Assembly: GCA_963837335.1 (NCBI GenBank)
Contig: CAWINS010000052.1
Span: 62,001 to 126,000, forward strand
Direction of reading: 5' to 3'
Source of the DNA: RYN-230 sp963837335
GTDB lineage: Bacteria; Actinomycetota; Actinomycetes; Streptosporangiales; Streptosporangiaceae
DNA length: 64,000 nucleotides
In this document: piece by piece, positions 18,414 through 26,895 of the stretch
How the letters are laid out: each line of letters opens with the position of its first letter
How positions within the stretch are numbered: position 1 is the first letter of the stretch
Notes under the pieces: generated by a model
Told to the model about the DNA's origin: nothing
Seen by the model: only the letters and a program-made list of their open reading frames with translations
The model's database searches: none
Made by a program: the position numbers and the translations under genes

Positions 18414-19823
18414 TCAGGCCGGGCCTAGCGCCGGCCGGTGGTGCGCCCGGTCCCGGCCCACGGTGGCCGCGGTCACGAAGGCCCCGAGCAGGAACGCACC
18501 GCCGCACACGGCCAGGGCCACGTGCAGCCCGGGCACGAACCCCAGCGCCCCGCTGACCAGCGAGCCGGCCACGGCGACGCCGAGGGCCCCGCCGACCTGC
18601 CGGGCGGTGTTGATCAGCCCGGCCGCCGTCCCGCCGCGGCTGTCCGGCGCCGCGTCCATCACCGCCGTAGTCGCGGCGGGCATGGTGAGCGCCATCCCCG
18701 ACCCGGCGGCCACCATGGGCAGGACCAGGACCCAGTACGGCGTGCCGTGGGCCGTCACGATCAGGCCGAGCAGCCCGGCCGCCCCCAGCGTCAGCCCAGT
18801 GATCATGGTGACCCGCGGTCCCCGGCGGCTGGTCAGGCGGCCGGACAGCACGGAGGCGACCGGCACGGCGGCGGCCTCGGGCAGCAGCGACAGTCCCGCG
18901 ATCAGCGGTGAGTCCCCCCGGACCTGCTGGAGGTACAGGCTGTACGCGAACAGCTGGCCGTAGAAGCCCAGGTTGATGAGGAGTCCCACGACGCTGCCCC
19001 CCGACAGCGCCGGACGCCGCAGCAGCGCCAGCGGCAGCATGGGGGAGCGGACCCGGCGCTGCGCGGCGGCGAACACGGCGGTGCCCGCGGCCGCGATGGC
19101 CAGGCCGGCCGCCACCGGCCAGGAAGCCCACCCGTGCGGGCCAGCCTCGATCAGGCCTGCGACCAGCGCGGTCAGCGCCACGATGGCGGTGATCTGGCCG
19201 ATGGGGTCGCCGCGCCGGTCACGTTGACCCAGGGGCGAGGCGACCCGGCGGCGGGTGAGCCACCAGGCGACCAGGCCGACCGGGATATTGATCGCGAACA
19301 CCAGCCGCCAGCTGGCCGCGGCGGTCAGCGCGCCGCCCAGGACGGGCCCGGAGGCGGCGGCCAGCCCGCCGATCCCGCCCCACAGTCCCACGGCCCGGGC
19401 CCGCCGGGCCCGGTCTGGGTAGCTGGCCTGCAGCAACGCGAGTGAGCTGGGGACCAGGAGCGCCGCGGCCGCACCCTGGATGAGCCGGATGAGGACCAGG
19501 ATCCCGATCGAGGGGGCCAGCGCGCAGCCGGCCGAGGCGGCCGTGAACAGGACCAGCCCGGTCAGGAACACCCGCCGCGGGCCGAACCGGTCTCCGGCCA
19601 CCCCGGACGACAGCAGCAGCGCCGCGAAGGCCAGCGTGTAGCCGTCGACCACCCACTGCAACCCGGTGATCCCGCCGCCCAGGTCCTGGCGGAGCGCGGG
19701 CAGGGCCAGGTTCACCGCGGTGGCGTCGAGGATGACCATGAAATAGCCGAGCGAGACGGCCAGCAATGGCACCCATGATGTGCCGCTGGCCACGTCCGGG
19801 CGGCGTCGCACTGAGGTGTCCAT
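18414..19823 (-). CDS. MFS transporter, DHA2 (EmrB/QacA-like) family
   Basis: 469 residues from ATG 19823. DHA2 signatures: GYFMVILDATAVNLALPAL (helix 1), LQWVVDGYTLAFAALLL (helix 2), AGDRFGPRRVF (motif A), GPVLGGALTAAASWRLVFAI (motif C region). Fourteen hydrophobic spans are expected. It is probably a drug or metabolite exporter in the inner membrane. It diverges from an ArsR-type regulator (19889) over a 65-bp region containing an inverted repeat, pointing to substrate-induced derepression. Its stop is adjacent to that of the convergent WYL regulator. Confidence 0.88.
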   Translation of the reverse strand: MDTSVRRRPDVASGTSWVPLLAVSLGYFMVILDATAVNLALPALRQDLGGGITGLQWVVDGYTLAFAALLLSSGVAGDRFGPRRVFLTGLVLFTAASAGCALAPSIGILVLIRLIQGAAAALLVPSSLALLQASYPDRARRARAVGLWGGIGGLAAASGPVLGGALTAAASWRLVFAINIPVGLVAWWLTRRRVASPLGQRDRRGDPIGQITAIVALTALVAGLIEAGPHGWASWPVAAGLAIAAAGTAVFAAAQRRVRSPMLPLALLRRPALSGGSVVGLLINLGFYGQLFAYSLYLQQVRGDSPLIAGLSLLPEAAAVPVASVLSGRLTSRRGPRVTMITGLTLGAAGLLGLIVTAHGTPYWVLVLPMVAAGSGMALTMPAATTAVMDAAPDSRGGTAAGLINTARQVGGALGVAVAGSLVSGALGFVPGLHVALAVCGGAFLLGAFVTAATVGRDRAHHRPALGPA

Positions 19824-19848
19824 GGGGCGCAGTCTGCCCGCCAGATCG

Positions 19849-19864
19849 TTCGGTCCAGGCCGAA
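19849..19864. promoter_or_regulatory. Small inverted repeat in the MFS/ArsR divergent promoter
   Basis: TTCGG, six nt, CCGAA, placed midway between the two divergent start codons. Short arms, but a sensible location for the ArsR-type protein's operator. Confidence 0.35.
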
Positions 19865-19888
19865 GTGTTCCGTTGCTAGCGTGCAGAT

Positions 19889-20689
19889 ATGCGTACTGAG
19901 CAGCCGTGGCCGGGCGACGCGGATATCGCCCCGATCGGGGCACTGATCGGCGATCCGACCCGGGCCCGGATCCTGACCGCGCTGACCGACGGGCGGGCCC
20001 TGCCGGCCAGCCGCCTCGCCGCGGAGGCCGGGGTGGCGCCGTCCACGGTCAGTGAGCATCTGGCCCGGCTGCTGGCGGCGGGGCTGGTCACGATGCGGCC
20101 GGAGGGCCGGTCCCGGTTCTACCGGCTCGCGTCGCCCGCGGTCGCCGAGGCGCTGGAGGCGATTTCCCGGATCTCCCCGCCGCAGCCGATCCGCTCGCTG
20201 CGCCAGGGCACCCACGCCCGCGCCCTGCGGGAGGCCCGGACCTGCTACAACCACCTGGCCGGGCGGCTGGGGGTCGGCCTGCTCGCCGGGCTGCTCGAGG
20301 GCGGGCTGCTGTCCGGCGGGGACGGCCGGCATCACCCGGAGCGGGCCGTAGCGGACCGGCTGTCCGCCCCGGGCCGCGACCTCTCCTACCGGCTCACCCC
20401 GCACGGGGAGGCCGCGCTGGGGGAGATCGGCGTGGACCTGGACGCGGTACTGGCCCGGCATCCCGCCGTCCGGTACTGCCTCGACTGGTCCGAGCAGCGC
20501 CACCACCTGGCCGGCCCGCTGGGCACGGCCCTGGCTGACCGGCTGTTCGCGCTGGACTGGGTGCGGCGCAGCGACCGGCGCCGGGTGGTCCGGGTCACCG
20601 ACTCAGGCCGGGAGAACCTGCCCGGGACCCTCGGCCTGGCGCCCGACTGGGACCAGCCCGCCCCGGTCAGCCGCCCCCTCACCGCCTAG
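19889..20689 (+). CDS. ArsR/SmtB-type winged-helix regulator with C-terminal extension
   Basis: 266 residues. The N-terminal winged helix (about 15-90) reads IGDPTRARILTALTDGRAL then AAEAGVAPSTVSEHLARL, typical of ArsR regulators. The remaining 170 residues form a longer domain than in metal sensors and have no obvious cysteine metal site, so the inducer is more likely an organic compound. The divergent MFS exporter is the probable target. The stop overlaps the convergent small gene at 20679 by 11 nt. Confidence 0.85.
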   Translation: MRTEQPWPGDADIAPIGALIGDPTRARILTALTDGRALPASRLAAEAGVAPSTVSEHLARLLAAGLVTMRPEGRSRFYRLASPAVAEALEAISRISPPQPIRSLRQGTHARALREARTCYNHLAGRLGVGLLAGLLEGGLLSGGDGRHHPERAVADRLSAPGRDLSYRLTPHGEAALGEIGVDLDAVLARHPAVRYCLDWSEQRHHLAGPLGTALADRLFALDWVRRSDRRRVVRVTDSGRENLPGTLGLAPDWDQPAPVSRPLTA

Positions 20690-20939
20690 CAGCGGTACGG
20701 GTCTGCGCTCCGGTGCACTCGGTGGCCGTTAGGGCCCGTTCAAAACGCGCGAGGTCTGAGGAGAGGACCAGCCAGGGATGACCACCGTCGCGTCCCCTGG
20801 CCACGAACACCCTGCGCTCAATCAGGACCTCGGCCGAGATTTCCAGGTGCTCATGCTCACGCCGCAGGCGCTCGATCGTGGCCGCTAACTCCGCGTCGTC
20901 TCGTCCAGTCATGTGAGTCACGATAGACAGATTAGACAC
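20679..20939 (-). CDS. Small hypothetical protein beside a GntR-type gene
   Basis: 86 residues from GTG 20939, or 77 from ATG 20912 (MTGRDDAEL). I do not recognise a named domain. The first half is charged and helical (AELAATIERLRREHEHLEIS). The second half is strand-like with GGHPWLVLSSDLARFERAL. It diverges from a minimal GntR-type regulator at 20963, and the TAGACA repeats between them hint at joint control. It could be the partner of that regulator or a separate small soluble protein. Confidence 0.55.
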   Translation of the reverse strand: MSNLSIVTHMTGRDDAELAATIERLRREHEHLEISAEVLIERRVFVARGRDGGHPWLVLSSDLARFERALTATECTGAQTRTAARR

Positions 20940-20960
20940 GAAGGGATCAACTCTTAGACA
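20924..20960. promoter_or_regulatory. Three TAGACA direct repeats between divergent small genes
   Basis: TAGACA at 20924-20929, 20933-20938 and 20955-20960, spaced 9 and 22 nt apart, so two of the copies are close to whole helical turns apart. They fill the gap before the GntR-type gene and may be binding sites or part of overlapping promoters. Confidence 0.35.
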
Positions 20961-20962
20961 GG

Positions 20963-21241
20963 ATGCGCAGGTCAGTCAGCATGGGAGAAGATCAAGATGT
21001 GCCACGTTCCGAGCAACTGCCCAGCGCGCGTGTTGAAACTGACCTGCGGCGCAGGCTGGACGGGGGCGAGTGGGCGACCGGAGAGGCGCTGCCTCCCGTG
21101 GCTCAGCTGGCGGGTGAGTACGAGGTTGCCCGGGGCACGGTGGCTAGGGTGCTGGCCAAGCTGGCCGGCGAAGGCCTGGTTCGCATCGTGCCCAGGTGGG
21201 GGACTTTCTCGCGCCTAGATGCAGCCCGCCCGGTCAGCTAG
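20963..21241 (+). CDS. Minimal GntR-type winged-helix protein
   Basis: 92 residues (or 86 from ATG 20981) that consist of little more than the GntR DNA-binding domain: ETDLRRRLDGGEWATGEALP, VAQLAGEYEVARGTVARVL and the wing LVRIVPRWGTFSR. The effector domain (FCD, UTRA or similar) is missing; the protein ends right after the wing. Short GntR proteins occur in actinobacterial regulatory pairs. It may need a partner such as the divergent small protein for ligand response. Its stop shares CTAG with a possible alternative stop of the convergent expansin-like gene. Confidence 0.78.
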   Translation: MRRSVSMGEDQDVPRSEQLPSARVETDLRRRLDGGEWATGEALPPVAQLAGEYEVARGTVARVLAKLAGEGLVRIVPRWGTFSRLDAARPVS

Positions 21242-22276
21242 CGCAGGACGGGGTGGGGGAGGCGGGGACCGGGCGCGCGGACGCCGCGGCGACGCTGATG
21301 CCCTGGCTCTGAGTCCGGGCTGGCGGTGGCGTGCGCGTGCCGGTGCCGGTGAGACTTGCGTGCCTTGTGCGCCACGGCTGGTGCGGCGGTAGTAGCCGTG
21401 GCGGTGGGGGGTGACCGCGCCCGCACCGTACAGCGACGTCCCGGTGGGCTGGATGACACCGGGGCTGATCGTGATCCCGTGCACCGTGGCCTGATGGCCC
21501 AGGGAGTCGGTCAGCCGGACCGAGAACGGGCCCGGCCCCGCGCCGGAGGAGGCGAGCCAGTATCCGTACGTGGTCCGGCTCAGTTCCTGCCAGCCCCCCG
21601 AACCCTGGCTGACCGCCACGCTGGCCAGCGGGTTTCCGTTATTGATCGGGAGCAGCGCCAGGTAGTACGCGGAGGAGCCGGCCTTGACCAGCATGGACAG
21701 CGGCGCGGGTAGCGGCGGGTCCGCGACCGTGCGGTAGGTCACCGGGACGAGGCCGGCGCTGAGCGGGGCGATCTTGGCGAAGGCCTGCTCGCTGAGGTCG
21801 ATGTGCCCCGCCTGGCATTCCGGGCACTGGTCGACGACCTCGACCGTGACAGAGCCATCCGGGCCGCTCACCTGGAGGTAACTGCCGCACGCGGCCGAAC
21901 CGCCGTACTCAGACGGCGGGAGCGCCACATAGAGCTGCCCGGCGGGCGGGGACGGGTAGGAGCAGTTCCCCATGCCGCCGGACGCCAGCTCGTAGTGGGT
22001 GGCCTCGCCGCTGGTCTGACCGCCGGCCGCGGTGCCGCCCAGGTCGGTGCCGGGCATGATCACCGAGGCGCAGGCGGGTACGGCGGTGGCCTGCGAGATA
22101 CCCACGGCCAGCGCCACCAGGAGCACGACCGCCCCCGCCCCGGCGGCGGCCAGGGTGCCGACCCGGAAACCCGCCAGCCGCCGCCCAGCCAGGCCGGCCC
22201 GGCCGGCCAGCCGGCGGCGGGGGATACGCCCAGGACCGCTGGGCCGGTGCGCCATGCGGCCGAGCCTAGAGATCAT
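21215..22276 (-). CDS. Secreted expansin-like protein (RlpA-like double-psi beta-barrel)
   Basis: 353 residues. A basic N-terminus with arginines is followed by a hydrophobic span (about 43-62, GAVVLLVALAVGISQAT), a signal peptide or anchor. The double-psi beta-barrel (about 85-185) begins GEATHYELASGGMGNCSYP and contains VEVVDQCPECQAGHIDLS, with the conserved Asp and the HIDLS strand of bacterial expansins. The next 85 residues fit the expansin C-terminal CBM63-like domain. Expansins loosen cellulose or peptidoglycan networks without hydrolysis. The arginine/proline-rich tail looks unnatural; an extra-base shift near 21370 would give a shorter tail ending at 21238. Start is ATG 22276 or 22255. 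Confidence 0.8.
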   Translation of the reverse strand: MISRLGRMAHRPSGPGRIPRRRLAGRAGLAGRRLAGFRVGTLAAAGAGAVVLLVALAVGISQATAVPACASVIMPGTDLGGTAAGGQTSGEATHYELASGGMGNCSYPSPPAGQLYVALPPSEYGGSAACGSYLQVSGPDGSVTVEVVDQCPECQAGHIDLSEQAFAKIAPLSAGLVPVTYRTVADPPLPAPLSMLVKAGSSAYYLALLPINNGNPLASVAVSQGSGGWQELSRTTYGYWLASSGAGPGPFSVRLTDSLGHQATVHGITISPGVIQPTGTSLYGAGAVTPHRHGYYRRTSRGAQGTQVSPAPARARHRQPGLRARASASPRRPRARSPPPPPRPALADRAGCI

Positions 22277-22297
22277 CTCCCGCCGGAAATGAGGGTT

Positions 22298-22584
22298 TCA
22301 GTTACTTTCAGTCCGTTCCCGGAGGTTATGGTCAGCGCCGTTCGTGTCAGCGCTGTTCGAGGGTGGTTTCAGGGCGGTGAGCCACCGCTGGTGGCCGGCC
22401 TGCAGTTGGCTCGGGCGGTACAGGAGGGGGAGCAGGGGCCGGCCAGCGACTCCCTGATCGTGACAGTGGTGCGGCCATTCCCGGCGGGTTCGAGAAGATG
22501 CTGGTCCACCGCTTTGTAGCCGAGGAATCGCCCGGTCCAGGTCAGCTCATGACCGGGGTTGACCACGGCGAAGGTGGACCGCAT
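22298..22584 (-). pseudogene. SRPBCC-family (polyketide cyclase-like) fragment
   Basis: About 95 residues match the second half of an SRPBCC lipid/ligand-binding protein: FAVVNPGHELTWTGRFLGYK, then DQHLL and GRTTVTIRESLAGP. The N-terminal third is missing. A missing base near 22440 breaks the frame; restoring it gives LLPLLYRPSQLQAGHQRWL and the TGA at 22298-22300. It diverges from the TetR regulator at 22653, an arrangement in which the regulator usually controls the SRPBCC gene, so this is probably the eroded former target. Confidence 0.6.
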
Positions 22585-22606
22585 GGTGAGCCCGCCGAGG
22601 ATTGCA

Positions 22607-22619
22607 AGAGCATTGCTCT
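22607..22619. promoter_or_regulatory. TetR-type palindromic operator
   Basis: AGAGC-ATT-GCTCT, a 5-bp perfect palindrome 34 nt before GTG 22653. AGAGC-N3-GCTCT half-sites are frequent upstream of autoregulated actinobacterial TetR genes. Confidence 0.6.
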
Positions 22620-22652
22620 CTTTTCGTGTCGCTGCTCTGTTACGATGACGGC

Positions 22653-23354
22653 GTGAATGCGAGCCGTACCGCCCGGGAGCGGGTCCGCGCCGAGCTCACC
22701 CGGGAGATCGCTGATGTGGCGCGGGCCCAGCTGGCCACCGAGGGAGCCGGCGGGCTGTCGCTGCGGGCGGTCGCCAAGGAGATGGGCATGGTCTCCTCGG
22801 CCATCTACCGCTACTTCCCGAGCCGGGACGACCTGCTGACCGCGCTGATCGTGGACGGCTACAACGCGATCGGCGAGACGGCCGAGCAGGCCGACGCGGC
22901 CTGCCCGGGCGGGGACTACGCCGGGCGCTGGCTGGCCGTCGGCCGGGCCATCCGGGACTGGGCGCTGGCTCACCCGCAGGAGTACGCGCTGGTCTACGGG
23001 TCGCCGGTGCCGGGTTACCAGGCGCCGCAGCAGACCATCGGGCCCGCGGCCCGGGGGGCCGCGGTGTTCGGGAAGATCATCAGCGAGGCCTTCCAGGCGG
23101 GCGCGCTCCAGCCTCCCGGGATCTGCCCGCCGCCCCCGGAGTCGTTCACCGCGGACGCGGTCGGGCTGCGTGAGTCGGTGCTGCCCGGGGTGCCCGACGA
23201 CGTGATCGCCGTGGCCCTGGCCACCTGGACCGCCCTGTTCGGCATGATCAGCTTTGAGCTGTTCGGCCAGTTCGAGAACGTCATCACCGACCGGGCCGCG
23301 TTCTTCGGGCACGCCATGGCCTGCCAGGGACGGCTGGCCGGGCTGCCCGGCTGA
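22653..23354 (+). CDS. TetR/AcrR-family transcriptional regulator
   Basis: 233 residues from GTG 22653, preceded by TTACGATGACGGC without a strong ribosome binding site. The N-terminal helix-turn-helix (about 8-60) reads LTREIADVARAQLATEGAGG then LRAVAKEMGMVSSAIYRYFP. The C-terminal helical domain includes WLAVGRAIRDWALAHPQEYALVYGS split by normal TetR_C-33-type spacing. The effector is unknown. The operator upstream supports autorepression, and the divergent SRPBCC remnant looks like the lost partner. Confidence 0.9.
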   Translation: MNASRTARERVRAELTREIADVARAQLATEGAGGLSLRAVAKEMGMVSSAIYRYFPSRDDLLTALIVDGYNAIGETAEQADAACPGGDYAGRWLAVGRAIRDWALAHPQEYALVYGSPVPGYQAPQQTIGPAARGAAVFGKIISEAFQAGALQPPGICPPPPESFTADAVGLRESVLPGVPDDVIAVALATWTALFGMISFELFGQFENVITDRAAFFGHAMACQGRLAGLPG

Positions 23355-23356
23355 GG

Positions 23357-23433
23357 GAATCGCCGCCTGGAGTTGCCCGCCCGGGGAATCACTGCCCGGA
23401 GTGGCCGGGCTGAGGAATCGCCGCCTGGAGTTG
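23357..23433 (+). repeat. 58-bp-period direct repeat after the TetR gene
   Basis: GAATCGCCGCCTGGAGTTG occurs at 23357-23375 and again at 23415-23433, with related GGAATC/TGCCCGGAG pieces between. This looks like a small tandem duplication. The rest of the 290-nt gap holds only the LexA box described next. Confidence 0.6.
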
Positions 23434-23563
23434 ACCGGCTGGGAAACTCGCCGGCGGGGGAACCCGCCGCCCTGAATCGCCGGCCAGGCCGGCGTTGCAG
23501 GCCTCTGACCTGGCCTTCCGGGTGACCGCCGGGCGACGGTCCGGGTACCCCGGCTACTTGCAT

Positions 23564-23577
23564 CGAACCTATGTTCG
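23564..23577. promoter_or_regulatory. LexA (SOS) box
   Basis: CGAACCTATGTTCG matches the actinobacterial LexA consensus CGAAC-N4-GTTCG perfectly and the palindrome extends by two more pairs (ATCGAAC...GTTCGAT). It lies 65 nt upstream of the DUF6504-dnaE2 unit, as expected for a DNA-damage-inducible mutasome operon. Confidence 0.9.
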
Positions 23578-23641
23578 ATGTAATAGTGTCTGCCTGCCTT
23601 CCCCGGGGTGGTGAGCGGAATAACAGGGAGCGGGCAGCCAG

Positions 23642-23980
23642 GTGAGCAGGACGTACGCGGAGCCGGTGGACGTTGGGGTTCAGGACGGCAGGCCGACCAG
23701 GTTTGTGTGGCGGGGAAGGCTTTACACGGTGCTCGGGGTGCTGGACCACTGGGTGATCAGCCGTGAGTGGTGGAAGCAGCAGAACCCGGATCTGGACACC
23801 CCGGCCGAACGTGAGTTCTGGCGGATCGAGGCGTCCCCCGGTCGCAACGCCGAGGCAGTGCCTGGGCACGGCGCCGGGGCAGCGCCTGGGCGTAGCGTCC
23901 GGGCGGGGACCTACGAGCTGCGTCATGACCTCGCGACCGGCCTGTGGATTCTGGCCCGGGTATGGGATTTAACGGGGTGA
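23642..23980 (+). CDS. DUF6504-type protein of the error-prone repair unit
   Basis: 112 residues. The conserved part includes RPTRFVWRGRLYTVLGVLDH, then WVISREWW, and near the end YELRHDLATGLWILARVWD. Proteins of this kind are encoded beside imuB or dnaE2 in actinobacteria. The glycine/alanine-rich PGHGAGAAPGRSV segment in the middle is probably a loop. The stop overlaps the GTG of dnaE2 in GTGA (23977-23980), so translation is likely coupled. The biochemical role is unknown; an accessory role in translesion synthesis is inferred from position and from the upstream LexA box. Confidence 0.75.
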   Translation: MSRTYAEPVDVGVQDGRPTRFVWRGRLYTVLGVLDHWVISREWWKQQNPDLDTPAEREFWRIEASPGRNAEAVPGHGAGAAPGRSVRAGTYELRHDLATGLWILARVWDLTG

Positions 23981-26895
23981 GCTGGGCGGCCGACTTCGTA
24001 CACCTGCACGTCGCGTCGGCCTACTCGTTGCGATATGGCGTTGCCCCCCCGGCTGCCCTGGTGGCCCGGGCCGCCCAGCACGGGATGCGCGCGCTGGCGC
24101 TGACCGACCGGGACGGGCTGTACGGGGCGGTCAAGCACGCGGTGGCCTGCGCCGAAGCGGGTATCTCCACGATCCTCGGCGCCGATCTCGCACTGGCAGG
24201 CCCGGCGGGCGACCCGTCTGGCCGGGTCCTGAACTCCGCGGCGCCGGCCCGGCTGCGCAGCGAGGATGCCGCCCGGGTGACCCTGCTGGCCTCGGGCCGC
24301 CGGGGATGGGCATCGTTGTGCCGGCTGGTCAGCGCGGCGCATCAGGCGGGCGTGCGGGGGGCCCCGGTGATCACCCCGGACCTGGTCGCCGAGCACGCCG
24401 AGGGCCTCATCATCCTGCTCGGCCCGGGCAGTGACGTGGGCCGGGCGATCGCCGCCCGGCGGCCCGACCACGCTGCGGCCGCCCTGGCCCGGTGGCGGGA
24501 GCACGGCGAGGTGGTCATCGAGATCACCGACCACCGCACCCGGGGGAGCACCCACCGCGCGGCCCGGATGCTGCGGCTCGCCCGCGAGGCCGGGGTCACG
24601 GCCGTGCTCACCAACGCGGTCCGCTACCTCGACCCGCCCGACGCCGCCGTGGCCCAGGTGCTCGACGCGGCCCGCCAGCTGGCCCCGCTCAGCGAGCGCC
24701 ATCTGGCCCGGCGTAACGCCCGCGCCTACCTCGCCAGCGGCGACGACATGGCCGCGATCGCGGCGCGGGTCTGCGGCGCCCCCGGCGATGGGGGTCCCGG
24801 CGATGCGGGCTCCGGCGACTCCGCGATGACGCAACTGCTTCACGCGACCGCGGTGCTGGCCGAGCGGTGCACCCTCGATCCCCAGCGTGATCTGGGCCTG
24901 GGCGGCCGGTTCATGCCGGAGACCACCGGCGGCGCGCCGCTGGTCACGCTGCGGATGAGGTGCGCGGAAGGGCTGCGCCGCCGGTATCCGGGCGGCATCC
25001 GGGCCCGCGGCCAGCGCCGGGTGCGGCGCCGCGCGGCCCAGCGGCTGGACCACGAGCTCTCCATCATCGCCAAGACCGGGCTGGCCTCGTACTTCCTTAC
25101 CGTGGCCGACGTGGCCAGCCTGATCAGGAGCCGGGGTATCCGCTGCTCGATCCGCGGGTCCGGGGCCGGATGCCTGGTCAACTACCTGATCGGCATCTCC
25201 AACATCGATCCGCTCGACTACGACCTGATCATGGAGCGGTTCCTGTCCGAGGGCCGTAAGGGCCTGCCCGACATCGACATGGACGTGGAGTCGGCCCGCC
25301 GGATCGAGGCGTACCGGGCCATCGTGGATGCCTACAGCGACCAGCGGGTCGCCTGCGTGTCGATGATGGAGACGTACCGGGCGCGCAGCGCGATCAGGGA
25401 CGTCGCGGCCTCGCTCGGGCTCCCGCCGCATGAGATAGACGCGGTGGCCAAGGCCTTCCCGCACATCCGGGCGGGCCGCATCCGCAGCGCCCTCACCGAG
25501 CTGCCCGAACTAAGGACCAGCGGGCTGGCCATGCCCCAGCTCACCGCCGTGTTCCAGCTGGCCGAACGGCTCGACGGGCTGCCCCGGCACGTGGCCATGC
25601 ACCCGTGCGGCGTGGTGCTCTCCGACACCTCCCTGCTGGACCGGACCCCGGTGGAGCAGAGCTTCGAGGGGCTGCCGCTGAGCCAGTTCGACAAGGACGA
25701 CGTCGAGACGGCGGGCCTGATCAAGCTGGACGTGCTCGGCGTGCGCATGCAGTCGGCGATGGCGTACACGCTCACCGAGATCGACCGGACCCGGGGCGAG
25801 CAGGTGGACATCGACACCGTCGGCTGCGCCGACGAGCCGACGTTCGAGATGATCCGCAGCGCGCGGACCCTGGGCTGCTTCCAGATCGAGTCACCAGGCC
25901 AGCGTGAGCTCGTGGCCAAGCTCCTGCCGCGCACCATGGGCGACCTGATCGTGGACATCTCGCTGTTCCGCCCGGGCCCGGTCAACTCCGACATGGTCAC
26001 GCCCTACCTGGAGACCCGGCACGGCCGCCGGGAGCCCTCCTATCCGCACGAGGACCTGGCCGCCACGCTCGCCGAGACCGGCGGGGTGGTCATCTTCCAC
26101 GAGCAGGTGCTGCGCATCATCCACGCGATGACCGGCTGCGGGCTCTCCGAGGCCGAGCGGATCCGGCGCATGCTCTCCGACGACCGCTCCCGGGCCAGCG
26201 CGGGGGACTGGTTCCGGGAGGCGGCCCGTGACCGGGGGTACAACGCGGCGACCGTGGTGGGAGTCTGGGAGGTGCTCGAGTCGTTCGGCGGGTTCGGCTT
26301 CTGCAAGGCGCACGCGGCGGCGTTCGCGGTCCCGACGTACCAGTCGGCCTGGCTGAAGCGGCACTACCCGGCCGCGTTCTACGCGGGGGTGCTCACCCAT
26401 GATCCCGGGATGTATCCCAAACGGGTGATCGTCGGGGATGCCCGGCTGGCCGGCATCCCGATCCTGCCGGTGGACGTGAACGCCTCCGTCGGGGACTGGT
26501 GCGTGGAACGGGTGCCCCAGCTGCCCGGGGAGGGGCTGCGGCCGGGTCTGCGCGAGGTCAAGGGGATCAGCGAGGCCGAGGTGGCCAGGATCGTGGCCGG
26601 CCAGCCCTATACGTCGCTGCGGGACCTGTGGGAGCGGGCGGCGGTGTCCCGCCCGGTCACCGAGCGGCTGGTCCTGGTGGGCGCCCTGGACTCGCTCTAT
26701 GACCCCGATGAGCCGGACGCCAGCCCGGGGGAGCCCCGGGCGAGCTGTGCGGGGCCAGCCGCCGTCCCGGCGCGACCTGCTGGCCCGGGTCGGGGTCCTG
26801 GACCGCCGCACACGCCCCTCCCGCCGCGGTCCGGGGCCGTCCTCGCGACATTTCACGCATTCCGTGCCCGCAAACCCCCACAAAAAGGACAGTGA
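23977..26895 (+). CDS. dnaE2: Error-prone DNA polymerase III alpha subunit DnaE2, main part
   Basis: Translesion polymerase of the actinobacterial mutasome. The PHP domain opens with DFVHLHVASAYSLRYGVAP. The C-family polymerase core shows SYFLTVADVASLIRSRGIRC, SIRGSGAGCLVNYLIGIS, the catalytic aspartates in LPDIDMDVESAR, IKLDVLG, and the finger/thumb region SLFRPGPVNSDMVTPYLE and FGGFGFCKAHAAAFAVPTYQ. GTG 23977 is coupled to the DUF6504 stop; ATG 23962 is an alternative. After LVLVGALDSLYDP the frame shifts near 26727-26731 (run of five G) and reads junk to 26895. Removing one G joins it to the reading frame at 26699-27811, giving one 1277-residue DnaE2, the usual size. Confidence 0.9.
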   Translation: MSWAADFVHLHVASAYSLRYGVAPPAALVARAAQHGMRALALTDRDGLYGAVKHAVACAEAGISTILGADLALAGPAGDPSGRVLNSAAPARLRSEDAARVTLLASGRRGWASLCRLVSAAHQAGVRGAPVITPDLVAEHAEGLIILLGPGSDVGRAIAARRPDHAAAALARWREHGEVVIEITDHRTRGSTHRAARMLRLAREAGVTAVLTNAVRYLDPPDAAVAQVLDAARQLAPLSERHLARRNARAYLASGDDMAAIAARVCGAPGDGGPGDAGSGDSAMTQLLHATAVLAERCTLDPQRDLGLGGRFMPETTGGAPLVTLRMRCAEGLRRRYPGGIRARGQRRVRRRAAQRLDHELSIIAKTGLASYFLTVADVASLIRSRGIRCSIRGSGAGCLVNYLIGISNIDPLDYDLIMERFLSEGRKGLPDIDMDVESARRIEAYRAIVDAYSDQRVACVSMMETYRARSAIRDVAASLGLPPHEIDAVAKAFPHIRAGRIRSALTELPELRTSGLAMPQLTAVFQLAERLDGLPRHVAMHPCGVVLSDTSLLDRTPVEQSFEGLPLSQFDKDDVETAGLIKLDVLGVRMQSAMAYTLTEIDRTRGEQVDIDTVGCADEPTFEMIRSARTLGCFQIESPGQRELVAKLLPRTMGDLIVDISLFRPGPVNSDMVTPYLETRHGRREPSYPHEDLAATLAETGGVVIFHEQVLRIIHAMTGCGLSEAERIRRMLSDDRSRASAGDWFREAARDRGYNAATVVGVWEVLESFGGFGFCKAHAAAFAVPTYQSAWLKRHYPAAFYAGVLTHDPGMYPKRVIVGDARLAGIPILPVDVNASVGDWCVERVPQLPGEGLRPGLREVKGISEAEVARIVAGQPYTSLRDLWERAAVSRPVTERLVLVGALDSLYDPDEPDASPGEPRASCAGPAAVPARPAGPGRGPGPPHTPLPPRSGAVLATFHAFRARKPPQKGQ

